Assembly: GCA_018873225.1 (NCBI GenBank)
Contig: JAEILZ010000010.1
Location: 310,001-374,000, forward strand
Direction of reading: 5' to 3'
DNA length: 64,000 nucleotides
DNA from: [Phialemoniopsis] sp. UDSM-2020
Lineage: Eukaryota > Ascomycota > Sordariomycetes > Thyridiales > Thyridiaceae
Shown here: positions 31,395-40,409 of the stretch, in pieces
How the letters are laid out: each line of letters starts with the position of its first letter
How positions within the stretch are numbered: position 1 is the stretch's first letter
The notes under the pieces: generated by a model
Told to the model about the DNA's origin: nothing
Databases searched by the model: none
The model's input: the letters and a program-made list of their open reading frames with translations, nothing else
Position numbers and translations under genes: made by a program

Positions 31395-33131
31395 TTATCC
31401 CATCCTTTTTTGTTTCTTTGCAGGTGAGCCACTGAGTTCATTTTCACCTCCAGTCTCTCCGTCGGCTTTCTCTTCAACCTCCGGGTCCACAGAGTCAAAA
31501 TTGACTTCCTTTACTACACTCCAGCCAGCCTCGATGAGCGGATCAACAGCGTCAGCATAACACAGAAATTGCACTGCCTTATCTGCATGCTGAGACTGAA
31601 GGTCTGCAAAATGCATCATAGCTGAAACAGTGCCGTTAAATGACAGCCCACTGCCTCCGGGAGCTCTCCTCTTTGACTGTTTCTCACACTTCATCAAAGC
31701 CGATCCGCAGACTCTATCGCGGATTCCTGGTTGCGTCGTGATGGTCGGCTGGCTTGTTGCATACACTCCTTGGCTCAGAGCAATATAGCCGACATCTTCT
31801 CTGGGATACAGATGCTCCTTGCCCGGTTCCGCAATATAGAGTCCATGGCCGGTTCTGCTATTTCGATTAATTACGAATCGCCGACCCAGGCCAAATAGTC
31901 GCTGCTTGCCCGTTACAAAGGAGTCGATCATGTAGTAGTCCCTAGGCTTCTGCTTGAGAGAAATTTCGAAGTCTCTGACTGCAGTGTTGCAGTCCATAAG
32001 GACATTCTCGCACTTGATGCCGTCGTGGAGTCGTGCGAGAGCGAAGTCTGTATTTCCAATACGTTCGGTGATGAAGCCAACATTCGTCCCTGGGTCACCT
32101 TGTACAACTTTGAAGACATCTTGCGCCTTGGTGTCAGTCTTTCCTAGCAGATCCGGGTTGGCCTCAACAAGCATTTCCCAATTATGATACGAGCAGACCA
32201 AGCGTTTCTCGCCATCCTTTTCGACCAAGACGTTTGCTGTAACGGACGAAATTGTATCTCCTTTAGAGTTGACTGATTTAAGCATTGTGCCAGGGTAAAA
32301 CTTGCCCTCCAGCTTCCCATAATCCGTAGTGTCATCAACGCCCGGCTCATGCTGAGGTTGAGGTATGATTCGGCGCTTGGCCCTCTCAGTGTTGGGTAAT
32401 GCCCCGTTGTAAAATTGAAGATCCCAAGGGACATCTGCAAGCCACATAGGTAGTTCCTGGACTCTTTGCATATGATCGTCGTTGCTGAGCAGGGGCAGTT
32501 CGACAACAAGGGTGCTCCATATGAGCGAAATTGCTGTGCAGCTTGGGAAGATCTTATTGGCGAAGTACAGAATAACATCATCAGATGGTATCTCCAGTTC
32601 TTTGAGATCGTCGAGAATTTCCGGGTCGAGATCAATATCGTCGTCCCCTTGGCCTATGTCCCCGAACTCGAAAAAGAATGGCGCATCACCACTGGTTCTC
32701 CAAATCGCTAAGGCACCGCATATTGTGAACGGCCGTTGGTCCTCGCTCGGGGGATTCTCACATTCGACAATGAGGAATGGAAATGCATATATGACCTCTG
32801 ATGCATTGTACTTTTCGGCCAAGTAATCTCGAACGGCCTTGTCTTGTTGAAGACTTAAATGCTCAGCAGATAGCTCTCCGTTGGGGCCAACAAAGGAAAA
32901 TTCCTTAAACTCCAATGCTGCAGTTGGTAGAGATATGCCTGTCTGGCACTGAGGCCTCGAAACGGTATCTGAAGAGGCACGTCTTGGTACGGGATTCATA
33001 TATCTCACAGGTTTGACTGGTGAGAGCGAGGGCCTGGTATATCTTCGTCGTACTGGTGTATAAGGCATATCAAGATGCTGCCCTTGAACAGGAGCAGTCT
33101 CTGCTGTACTGAGCCTTAGTTGAGCTTCCAT
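31395..33131 (-). CDS. Conserved fungal protein of unknown function, possible trypsin-like fold
   Basis: An intronless gene of 578 residues from the Met at 33131 (the frame is open further upstream, with another Met at 33206). The first 70 residues are disordered and rich in Arg, Pro and Ser. Residues 140-190 are very acidic (GQGDDDIDLDPEILDDL). The second half has spaced segments that could be a degenerate serine-protease core: VCSYHNWE with His316, NTDFALARL with Asp362, and CGSALM (Ser477) or PGGSGLSFNGTVSAMM (Ser494). The C-terminus is acidic, then basic (SPAKKQKRM), like a nuclear localisation signal. I do not know the family by name. If the fold guess is wrong, it is simply a conserved hypothetical protein. 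Confidence 0.7.
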   Translation of the reverse strand: MEAQLRLSTAETAPVQGQHLDMPYTPVRRRYTRPSLSPVKPVRYMNPVPRRASSDTVSRPQCQTGISLPTAALEFKEFSFVGPNGELSAEHLSLQQDKAVRDYLAEKYNASEVIYAFPFLIVECENPPSEDQRPFTICGALAIWRTSGDAPFFFEFGDIGQGDDDIDLDPEILDDLKELEIPSDDVILYFANKIFPSCTAISLIWSTLVVELPLLSNDDHMQRVQELPMWLADVPWDLQFYNGALPNTERAKRRIIPQPQHEPGVDDTTDYGKLEGKFYPGTMLKSVNSKGDTISSVTANVLVEKDGEKRLVCSYHNWEMLVEANPDLLGKTDTKAQDVFKVVQGDPGTNVGFITERIGNTDFALARLHDGIKCENVLMDCNTAVRDFEISLKQKPRDYYMIDSFVTGKQRLFGLGRRFVINRNSRTGHGLYIAEPGKEHLYPREDVGYIALSQGVYATSQPTITTQPGIRDRVCGSALMKCEKQSKRRAPGGSGLSFNGTVSAMMHFADLQSQHADKAVQFLCYADAVDPLIEAGWSVVKEVNFDSVDPEVEEKADGETGGENELSGSPAKKQKRMG

Positions 33132-33879
33132 TTTATACTCCTGAGAGTTATAGTCAAAGCAGGCGGGTATGTCTAGTATGAAATAGAAAATCACAGGGTA
33201 CAGCATCCAGTTGCACTGAAGTTCACAAAAGTTTCTCTCCCTAGATTTTGACTTCCACGGCACCAAGGTTCATCTAGCGCATAGCAATGCACTCCGGAGA
33301 AGGAGCTAGCGATCCTTACACCTCAAGTTCTTGGTACCGAGGTTACCTAGGCGACCCATCCATCATCGCCACTGCCAATCGGCATGAGGAAAGAAGACTC
33401 GCATCTTCACCCGGCTTACGCGACCAGCTTTGTCTCCCATAGGTCATACACGTAGAGGAGACTCCGAAAACCAGCGTGCTGGTAGCATAAACGCCTTGCG
33501 CTATGTTGGAATTTGGAAGAGAGGCTGGTGAGTAATAGAACCGGCCCTGGCACTTTGGTTTCTCTGACATTGATGTGCATGTATTCCTAATGCTGGTTCT
33601 GGTGTCTCAGATTATGAGACTTGATTAATCCATAATCAGAACCTTGCTTAGACGGCCTCGCGCTCAAATTTGACCTGAAGATCATTAACCAGATGGCACC
33701 AAGGAATCGGATGGCCACTTTTCACTTCATATCATACACATAATGATTCCTGCTTATTTCCCAGAATAGGATAACAGACGTACTCCTTTACAAATGATAA
33801 AGCTGGAGCGGAACCGGTTCACTTATGGAAGAGAAAATCAATGGTGGCAAGATTAATATTCTATATTGGTCTATTACAA
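33132..33879. other. Intergenic region between the 578-residue protein and the acyltransferase
   Basis: Upstream DNA of the leftward 578-residue gene and 3' flank of the leftward acyltransferase. Nothing further is recognised. Confidence 0.4.
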
Positions 33880-35364
33880 TTACTCAAGATTGTCAATGTC
33901 CTTTCGAATCGACTCGCAAAGCGCCTCGACGAACTTGCGCTCCTCTTCGTCAGAAAGGCCAGTCGATCCAAGCTTCCATGTAGCAGTGTACATCAAGCTG
34001 CCGCCCTTCACACCTGCAAAGCTGAAGGACACTGCCTGTCCAAACACATGTCCGGGCTGTGTAAAGGCCATCTTGGTGACCTTGGCCGGCACTCCACCCG
34101 CAGCTAGGTCACTGTTCCTGCTTGCAAAGGAGCCGATGTTGCTCAATTCGTACGAACAGTCTCGGCCCTTGCCGATTTTCCCGAGGATCCAAGACCGAAT
34201 GTTGGGCACCAGTCGGAGCAGGCCGATGGCTTGATCTTGCAAGGTGGCCGCATCCTCGGCGAGCCGCTGGGTGTCAGTGCGGGCTGCCTCCCACTCCGCC
34301 TCCGAAAAGGTCTCTGAGGGCTCGCTCCGGAGATGGCGAAGATACGAAACGGACACAAAGTTGCCCATCTCGTCTTCAGGGGCTCCAATCGCTCGTCGCA
34401 TGTTGATGGGTGTCTGCGAGACAAAGTTGGAGGCACTCTTGTCCCAGACTGTACGGCTCAGAGCTCGAACGATGAGCTGGTGCAAGACTCCAGTGAGTTT
34501 TGCCTCGTGCTTTCTCGCCGCGCGAATGACCTTGTCCAGAGACTTTGCGTCAATCTCCTCCAGAATGAGTTGCGTAGCGGATCTGTGGGATTCTGGCATG
34601 AAGATGGGGGCTCCTTGGAATGTGCCTTTGTCGGCCGGCGAAGCGGGTGATCGCAGGTCGAGATATTTATAGATGGACGTAGGTAGGAAGAGAAACAGGA
34701 TCGGGGCGAACATGTAGGACCAGGATATTGGAAGTCTCTGTGGCGTGTCAAACGGTGGCGGCAGTGGTCTTTTCGGAGTCTCGACTACATCAGTCTGCGC
34801 TGCCCCGGACGATGCGGACTGGCTCCTCCAACCTTCTTGAAAGGCGTGATGAAAGGCAGCTCCAGACGGGCCATCACCAAGCATGTGAGAGTATGCATAG
34901 GACACCAAGCACTGGCCTTGGTATTCCATGACGCTGATTCGCCACGGGGGTATCCCAGACTTGAAAGGCTGGTCGAGGTCCGTGGCCAGCAGTCTCTCCA
35001 CTGCAGCATGCTCATCATGGGGTTGAGGCTTCTCAATGATGTGGATATGATCCTTGAGATTGATGGTGGGAACCCGCTGGTAATACGGCTTGATGGCGTG
35101 CATGTCTGCCACTGTAACGCTTAAGTACGGGTGCTTCTCAATGCATTTTCTCAGAGGCGCAAAGAACGAGGCAGGCGATGAGATATCAGCCCCGTCGCCG
35201 ACATCATAAACGGCGGCAACAATCACCGCATGGTAGATGCCCAGATCCTCACGTACCACGGTGCGGATCTCATTCGGACCTGTCGGGGATGTCAGAGTAT
35301 TATCCTTCCCGGGTTGTGGGCAATACCTACTCGCAAATCTCTGGAACTCATACTGGCTCGCCAT
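33880..35364 (-). CDS. AATase-family O-acyltransferase (alcohol/sterol acetyltransferase-like)
   Basis: An intronless CoA-dependent acyltransferase of 494 residues. The active-site motif HMLGDG (His160 to Gly165) fits HxxxDG, where His is the general base. The N-terminal part (RTVVREDLGIYHAVIVAAVY..., CIEKHPYLSVTV) and the later LPISWSYMFAPILFLFLPTSIY membrane-like segment match the yeast Atf1/Atf2 alcohol acetyltransferase type, which work at the ER and lipid droplets. Yeast Atf2 is known to acetylate steroids, so a hydrophobic alcohol acceptor is reasonable. A late FSFAGVKGGSLMYTATW stretch corresponds to the structural C-terminal region of these CoA acyltransferases. It is head-to-head with transcription factor 3 across 573 bases. 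Confidence 0.88.
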   Translation of the reverse strand: MASQYEFQRFASRYCPQPGKDNTLTSPTGPNEIRTVVREDLGIYHAVIVAAVYDVGDGADISSPASFFAPLRKCIEKHPYLSVTVADMHAIKPYYQRVPTINLKDHIHIIEKPQPHDEHAAVERLLATDLDQPFKSGIPPWRISVMEYQGQCLVSYAYSHMLGDGPSGAAFHHAFQEGWRSQSASSGAAQTDVVETPKRPLPPPFDTPQRLPISWSYMFAPILFLFLPTSIYKYLDLRSPASPADKGTFQGAPIFMPESHRSATQLILEEIDAKSLDKVIRAARKHEAKLTGVLHQLIVRALSRTVWDKSASNFVSQTPINMRRAIGAPEDEMGNFVSVSYLRHLRSEPSETFSEAEWEAARTDTQRLAEDAATLQDQAIGLLRLVPNIRSWILGKIGKGRDCSYELSNIGSFASRNSDLAAGGVPAKVTKMAFTQPGHVFGQAVSFSFAGVKGGSLMYTATWKLGSTGLSDEEERKFVEALCESIRKDIDNLE

Positions 35365-35937
35365 TGTCGAGGCCGGTGCAGCTGGTACTGCGTGGCTTTG
35401 AGGTAGTTAGCGCGTGTACAGCAGCCAGCGATCGGAAAGGTAAGAGAGACCGAGAGGGAGACCGGCGTTTTAATACGTTCCACTCAACAAGAGAGTCGAG
35501 TTCCGAGGCTATGAGGATGCGTCAAGGTTCTATCCCGCGAAGCATCATTCCAGGGGTTGGTCATCAATCAGCCCGTCATGTCAGCAGCGAGGCAACCGAG
35601 CCGTGGGCCTGGATTCAGGTGCAACAAGGGTTCTTCATCCCTGGGTCCTCCACCAGCTCATAGGCTGATTTAAGCTTAGGGTGCTGAGCGGGTCCGGCGA
35701 CATTTTTCTCTTTCCGGTAAAGCGGCGATCTGGGCTGGGATTGTCTGGCACCGTCGTGATCCACTCTTGGAATCCTCAAACATCATCGCCATCAAGAAAA
35801 GTTCCGGTAGCTCTCTGCCTGCTGCTAGAGGTTACGTAGCCACTATGGACTGTTTACGCGTCCCTTTCCTTTGATTCTTTACTTCTGCCTCCCTCGGACC
35901 TGTCAGTGAGGAGAAATACCGCACGCAATGGGTAGTA
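35365..35937. promoter_or_regulatory. Divergent promoter: acyltransferase / transcription factor 3
   Basis: A 573-base shared upstream region. GAGACCGAG lies at 35446-35454, 82 bases before the acyltransferase start codon, followed by GGGAGACCGG. It is the third head-to-head promoter with this nonamer. Confidence 0.5.
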
Positions 35938-37533
35938 ATGCTCACGCGACACAGCACTGCGGAGATGGACAGTACCAGGAAGGTTGAGAGTGCACCTCCC
36001 ACTGCGCTGCATGATGTCGCCCTCGCTCCGTCAGCCACTGCACATTCAGCATGTGAGCGATGCCACAAACAGAAAGAAAAGTGTCTCTTCCCACCCGCCC
36101 AATCAGCTTGCTCGAGATGCTCTCGCCTTGGCTTGACGTGCCAGCCAAGACGAAGGAAGCGAATGGGGCGACGACCAATCTTGAAATCCTTTCTCTCTGG
36201 TACCACCTCCATCGTTTCCCTATCTGCCGAATCGGACGACAGCTGCCCATCAACCGGTGATGTCGACTCGGCGGATGCGTGTAGTGTCCAGTCTTTCACT
36301 GTCGACACAGCTCCCTCGAGCCCTGTCCAGGCAAGGTTGATCTCTTCATCAGCCTGGGAATTCTGCGAGAGGCAAATCAGCTTGAACCTACGCACTCTGG
36401 GATCACCTTCGTGTACCTATCCCCTGGTCGATAAAGCCATTCTAACGAAAGATGGCTTCTTTGAAGCCCACCGCCACTTCATGCTCGGCCCGACCTTTGT
36501 GGACTCTTATCACAACACCGTCTTGCGCCTGTTCCACCGCTCTCCGCAGGTCATAGCCGACGCCTACATGGCAGTTCTCAACCGGATGTATTGCCAAAGC
36601 AAACAGATCCTAGACCTCGATCGGCAGGACCTGACCGTTGCCGCCCAATGTCTACGGAGTCTGAGACACGTATCAAAGACACTAGTCTCGCACATTGAGG
36701 ATGCAGCAGCCATAGTCATGCTCGGGCAGATCCTGTTGGTGTACAACTCCATGACACCATGTACCTCTACCCGCATCATCACGCGTGCCACGCTGCTCTG
36801 TGTACGCGATTGGTATCCCGCACTCGCAGACAGGCCCGATCTATACAGCGTCACTCTCGTCCCGGTCCTTGTCGACACCATCGACTCTCTGGTCCGGCGC
36901 GAGATGCCCGTCGTGAGGGTCTCGGCCTGCGCCACGGACACGGTCGACAGATCAGTCGGCATCTGCTGGTCTCTCCTCCCCTTGCTCTACGATCTGTGCG
37001 ATTGCAGCTACAAGGTCAAGACATCGGCTACGCCGGACAATTGGACCGTGGGCGAAAATGACCCGTACTCGGAAATCGAACAAGCCATCCTCGCTTGGGC
37101 CCCGAATCTGTCTCCTCAATTCTACTCGGAGTATTCGGCTCTCGAGGTCGCCATCATGATGACCCAGGCCCATCTGTACCGCCTCTCGGCCCTCCTCATC
37201 ATTCACAGGCTTCGCTACCCCCTCGGCTCTGAGGACAGCACCGCCCACGCCTATGCACAGAGCATATTGGACGAGATCTCTCCCCTAGAGTCCTGGCCTG
37301 TCAACGGGGCCACTGGCTGGGGTCTGGACTTCCCACTCTTCGTCGCCATGCTTGAGATTCCGGATCTCGGAGAAGAGGTTTTCAGGTCGTTGGGACCAAA
37401 GAGGTTCCGGAAGCCACACCCTCAAGTTGAGCTACAATTTTTGAAATTCATGAAGAAGAAGCGGGCTGAAGGCTACTCGGGTCTTTGGTTTGATTTAGTC
37501 GAAGAGGGGCTACATGGGGATATCCTGCCATGA
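35938..37533 (+). CDS. Zn2Cys6 transcription factor 3
   Basis: An intronless regulator of 531 residues (a second Met at 35965 is possible). The zinc cluster uses Cys 39, 42, 49, 58, 61 and 68, with the basic run RRRKRMGRR directly after it. The rest is helical and fungal-specific (SPQVIADAYMAVLNRMYCQ, LVSHIEDAAAIVMLGQILLVY, ALEVAIMMTQAHLYRLSALLIIHRLRYPLG), similar in style to the C-terminal region of C6 regulators of secondary metabolism genes. There is no recognisable coiled coil after the cluster, so it could act as a monomer or dimerise elsewhere. It is divergent from the acyltransferase and convergent with transcription factor 4, whose stop lies 127 bases away. Confidence 0.88.
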   Translation: MLTRHSTAEMDSTRKVESAPPTALHDVALAPSATAHSACERCHKQKEKCLFPPAQSACSRCSRLGLTCQPRRRKRMGRRPILKSFLSGTTSIVSLSAESDDSCPSTGDVDSADACSVQSFTVDTAPSSPVQARLISSSAWEFCERQISLNLRTLGSPSCTYPLVDKAILTKDGFFEAHRHFMLGPTFVDSYHNTVLRLFHRSPQVIADAYMAVLNRMYCQSKQILDLDRQDLTVAAQCLRSLRHVSKTLVSHIEDAAAIVMLGQILLVYNSMTPCTSTRIITRATLLCVRDWYPALADRPDLYSVTLVPVLVDTIDSLVRREMPVVRVSACATDTVDRSVGICWSLLPLLYDLCDCSYKVKTSATPDNWTVGENDPYSEIEQAILAWAPNLSPQFYSEYSALEVAIMMTQAHLYRLSALLIIHRLRYPLGSEDSTAHAYAQSILDEISPLESWPVNGATGWGLDFPLFVAMLEIPDLGEEVFRSLGPKRFRKPHPQVELQFLKFMKKKRAEGYSGLWFDLVEEGLHGDILP

Positions 37534-37660
37534 TATGCGCACTGAGGCGTGAAAACAGGTTGTAAAAAGATATGTACTTATAGTCATAGACAATGTAACG
37601 TTAATGATGCCATGTCCAATGCACATCGCAACGCTATCCATACTTCTACCAACGATGAGT

Positions 37661-39823
37661 CTATGGTAAAATAATGCAGTCATCCAACATTCTATCCCAC
37701 ACCATATCCTCAAAGGCATCCAGACGAAAGCCCGTTTCCTGGTCAAGAAACTCAGGCATCAGGGAGCCGAAGTAATCTAGACTCGCAGGATCCGGGACGA
37801 TCTGTGGAAGCAATGTCTGGGCCGGAGGATACTGTGCTGCGGCATCCGGTAGTACTTCCGGACAAGCCATGGGTGGGACACAGTTGGTGCTCAAAGACCC
37901 GCCCAGCTGCGCCATGCGCTTGTCGTAGCCTGAGAGCACGCTGCCCACGAGGATGGAGAACGTCGTCATGCAATCTGGTTCATCTGCGTCATTCCTGATT
38001 TCCTTGGCCATGGCGTTGAGCTTGTGCTGGGCCAGCCGCAGCAAGCGAGGGAGCTCCGAATCGGCCTGCATCATGAAGGCACATGGATGTGACGCTATGC
38101 TCAGTGGTTCCTCCAATGCCTCGGGATCCTGTGCGTCTGATCCGGATCCAAGGGCAAAATCGACAAGCTTTGCCAACCACGCAAGGACGGAGCAAAGCTT
38201 AGAAAAGCTGGCAAAAGTCAGATAGAACGCCTCATTGTTATCGTACGAGATCAAGACGTTGATAAAGGATTTGTAGGTCTGGATAGAGTCCCAGAGTAGG
38301 CTAGCTCTCGTTGGTGAGATAGCCTGACTTGACTGCGTAGTTGAGAGCAGTGAGGAGTGCGGTGATGCCCAGAAGACTCCATAGAGGGATGCCTCCTGGG
38401 CCATTGCTCGCATGGCAGGGAATTCCATTGCCAGGGTAACTGCATGAGCATTAGCATTTGAGAGTTTCAAGAATGGCACCTGTGCATCTCACCATTGTTC
38501 TTGAGATAAGATGGAACAGCCTTCTCGATACTGTCAACCTCTTGCAGAAAGCTCTTGATGATGGCGAACGTTACAGCTTCAGCGCTAGCCTCTGCATTTT
38601 CTAGGTTGTCATACGAAAACGTGTCGTGTATGCGACGTGAAAGTTCTTGTGTGGCCACCAAATGTGGTATCAGTCCGTCTGTGGGATACTGTTGATGATC
38701 GGCCAGCCAGACAGCAGCACGGGTCATGCTTTTTGTGTGCGGCATGATGCTCCTCTTCTTGAGTTTATTCGTGTAACTGCACTATAGGTTAGAATCATTC
38801 TTCACAAGTGATACTATACAAGGGAGAGAGCAAGTAAGAATAAGGAACGCACATAGCAGCAAGGTAATAAGTGCCGAGCAAAAGCCGAACTTCCGTCGCC
38901 CGCCTTGGATGACCAGCATCATCCTGTGCTGTGTCATCACCAAGGCTGGCTCCGCGTACTCCAAAGCCACGCAACTCGTCCAGTCCTAGATCGTAGACGA
39001 GATTCACACAGAGTTGAGCCATCAGCAACATTTGCTGTTTCTGTGGCCTCAGGTGATATTGATAGAATGCGAGACGGATGAGAAGCCCCTGCAACAAATC
39101 TAGACTCTTCTCGAAACCCAGCATGATACGGTTGTATACCTGCAACCGTATCTCTTCTCCAAGTTGCCTCTGAAGACTGCAGTCGTTGACAGCCATCGCC
39201 GACAGTAGCCCGAGTAGGAGGAAGGGCGACTCGCGCCGCATGGACTCCAAGGTAGCCTGATGCGGTAGGACGGCAAAGGGGAAATGTTGAACGGCTTTCA
39301 GTCTGAAAGTCTGAATCATCTCTTGGGCTTGATGGGTGCTCAACAGCCCGCGGTCAATGACATCCCCATTCTCGGTCGCATTGGGGCTGGCGCTGAGAGA
39401 TGACTCCCGCGGGCTTGGCCGAGTCCCAAGTGATAGTAGTGGAGAGTGGTAGGCATGTGAGATGGTTGGCATACCATGCCCTCGGGGGTGTAAACCATTA
39501 TCTGATGGCAGTGGGGAGTGCCCTTGCTGGGATGGGTTGGTGAGTAGGGAAACTAAGCCGTCTAACTTTCTCTCTAACTGATACACCTTCCTAAAATCCG
39601 GTAAGTAATGTCAGTGTTTCGTCGGGCAGGGAGGATCTCACGAGTGGCGGGTCGGTCTTTTCCGCTTGTCGATTATGTTGAGGTACACGCATTCCTTTCC
39701 TAGCCGCTTACACCGTTCACACTCGTCCCCGGAGGCCGCAGTGCACTTGGCCTTGCCAGTGGTACAATTGACACAGGCTCGGCGCTTGACACCGTCGGCT
39801 CGCGACTGCTGGTGGCCCGACAT
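37661..39823 (-). CDS. Zn2Cys6 transcription factor 4
   Basis: A regulator of 660 residues in four exons: 39823-39642, 39590-38853, 38776-38493 and 38439-37661, all in phase. The cluster uses Cys 17, 20, 27, 35, 38 and 45. The first intron falls between the cluster and the dimerisation helix KVYQLERKLDGLVSLL. The middle homology region is present: FPFAVLPHQ, SPFLLLGLLSAMAV and GTYYLAAIYTNKLKKRS across intron 2. The C-terminus (LDYFGSLMPEFLDQETGFRLDAFEDMVW) is acidic and aromatic, as in activation domains. Intron 2 acceptor choice matters: only the site at 38777 keeps the frame. It is head-to-head with SDR 4, so that gene is the most likely target. Confidence 0.87.
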
Positions 39824-40409
39824 GGTATAGATTGTGGGCTACGATTACCAATCTAGTCATGGACTGCGGACGTCGCTTGTACCTTGCAAGGGTTCGTTGA
39901 CTGTGGTCGAAAGCAAGTGTGAAAGAGGAGGGAGTCGAGGTTTGAGAACGAACGGAAATGCGGAATTTCCGTCGGTACCGTTTGAGCGCCCCGCTGTACA
40001 TGGCATACTCAGACGGGATTGGGCAAAAGTCATGGCCGGCCCCACCCGCGCCGCATGGCGGAGCATCCGGACATGTTTCACGGCCTGTCTCGCCGACTTG
40101 GAGGGCAGCTCGCGTTCTCCTACGGCCGTGCCGGGTCACCGGTCACGGAGTTTAGGCTTTTGTAAACTGATGTAATCCGGTTATAGACCGTTTCAACGCG
40201 AGTACCGAGCAACTTACCGTGTAGAAAAAGTACGTTATTAAGAAATCAATAATTAAATTAAGAACTTAACCTTTTTACCAAATCTCTTTTTCCTGCAAGG
40301 ACTTAACATAGAGATTGTTTAAATATCAGACAACAAGACCACTGCTTATCTTTCCGGCTTTCCCTTAAATCACTATAGTTGGATAACAGCAAGAACACCG
40401 TGTCCGGCC
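39824..40409. promoter_or_regulatory. Divergent promoter: transcription factor 4 / SDR 4
   Basis: A 586-base shared region. CCGGGTCACCGGTCACGG (near 40130) holds overlapping CGG/CCG triplets, and AGACCG occurs near 40185. The part just before SDR 4 is AT-rich. Confidence 0.45.
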
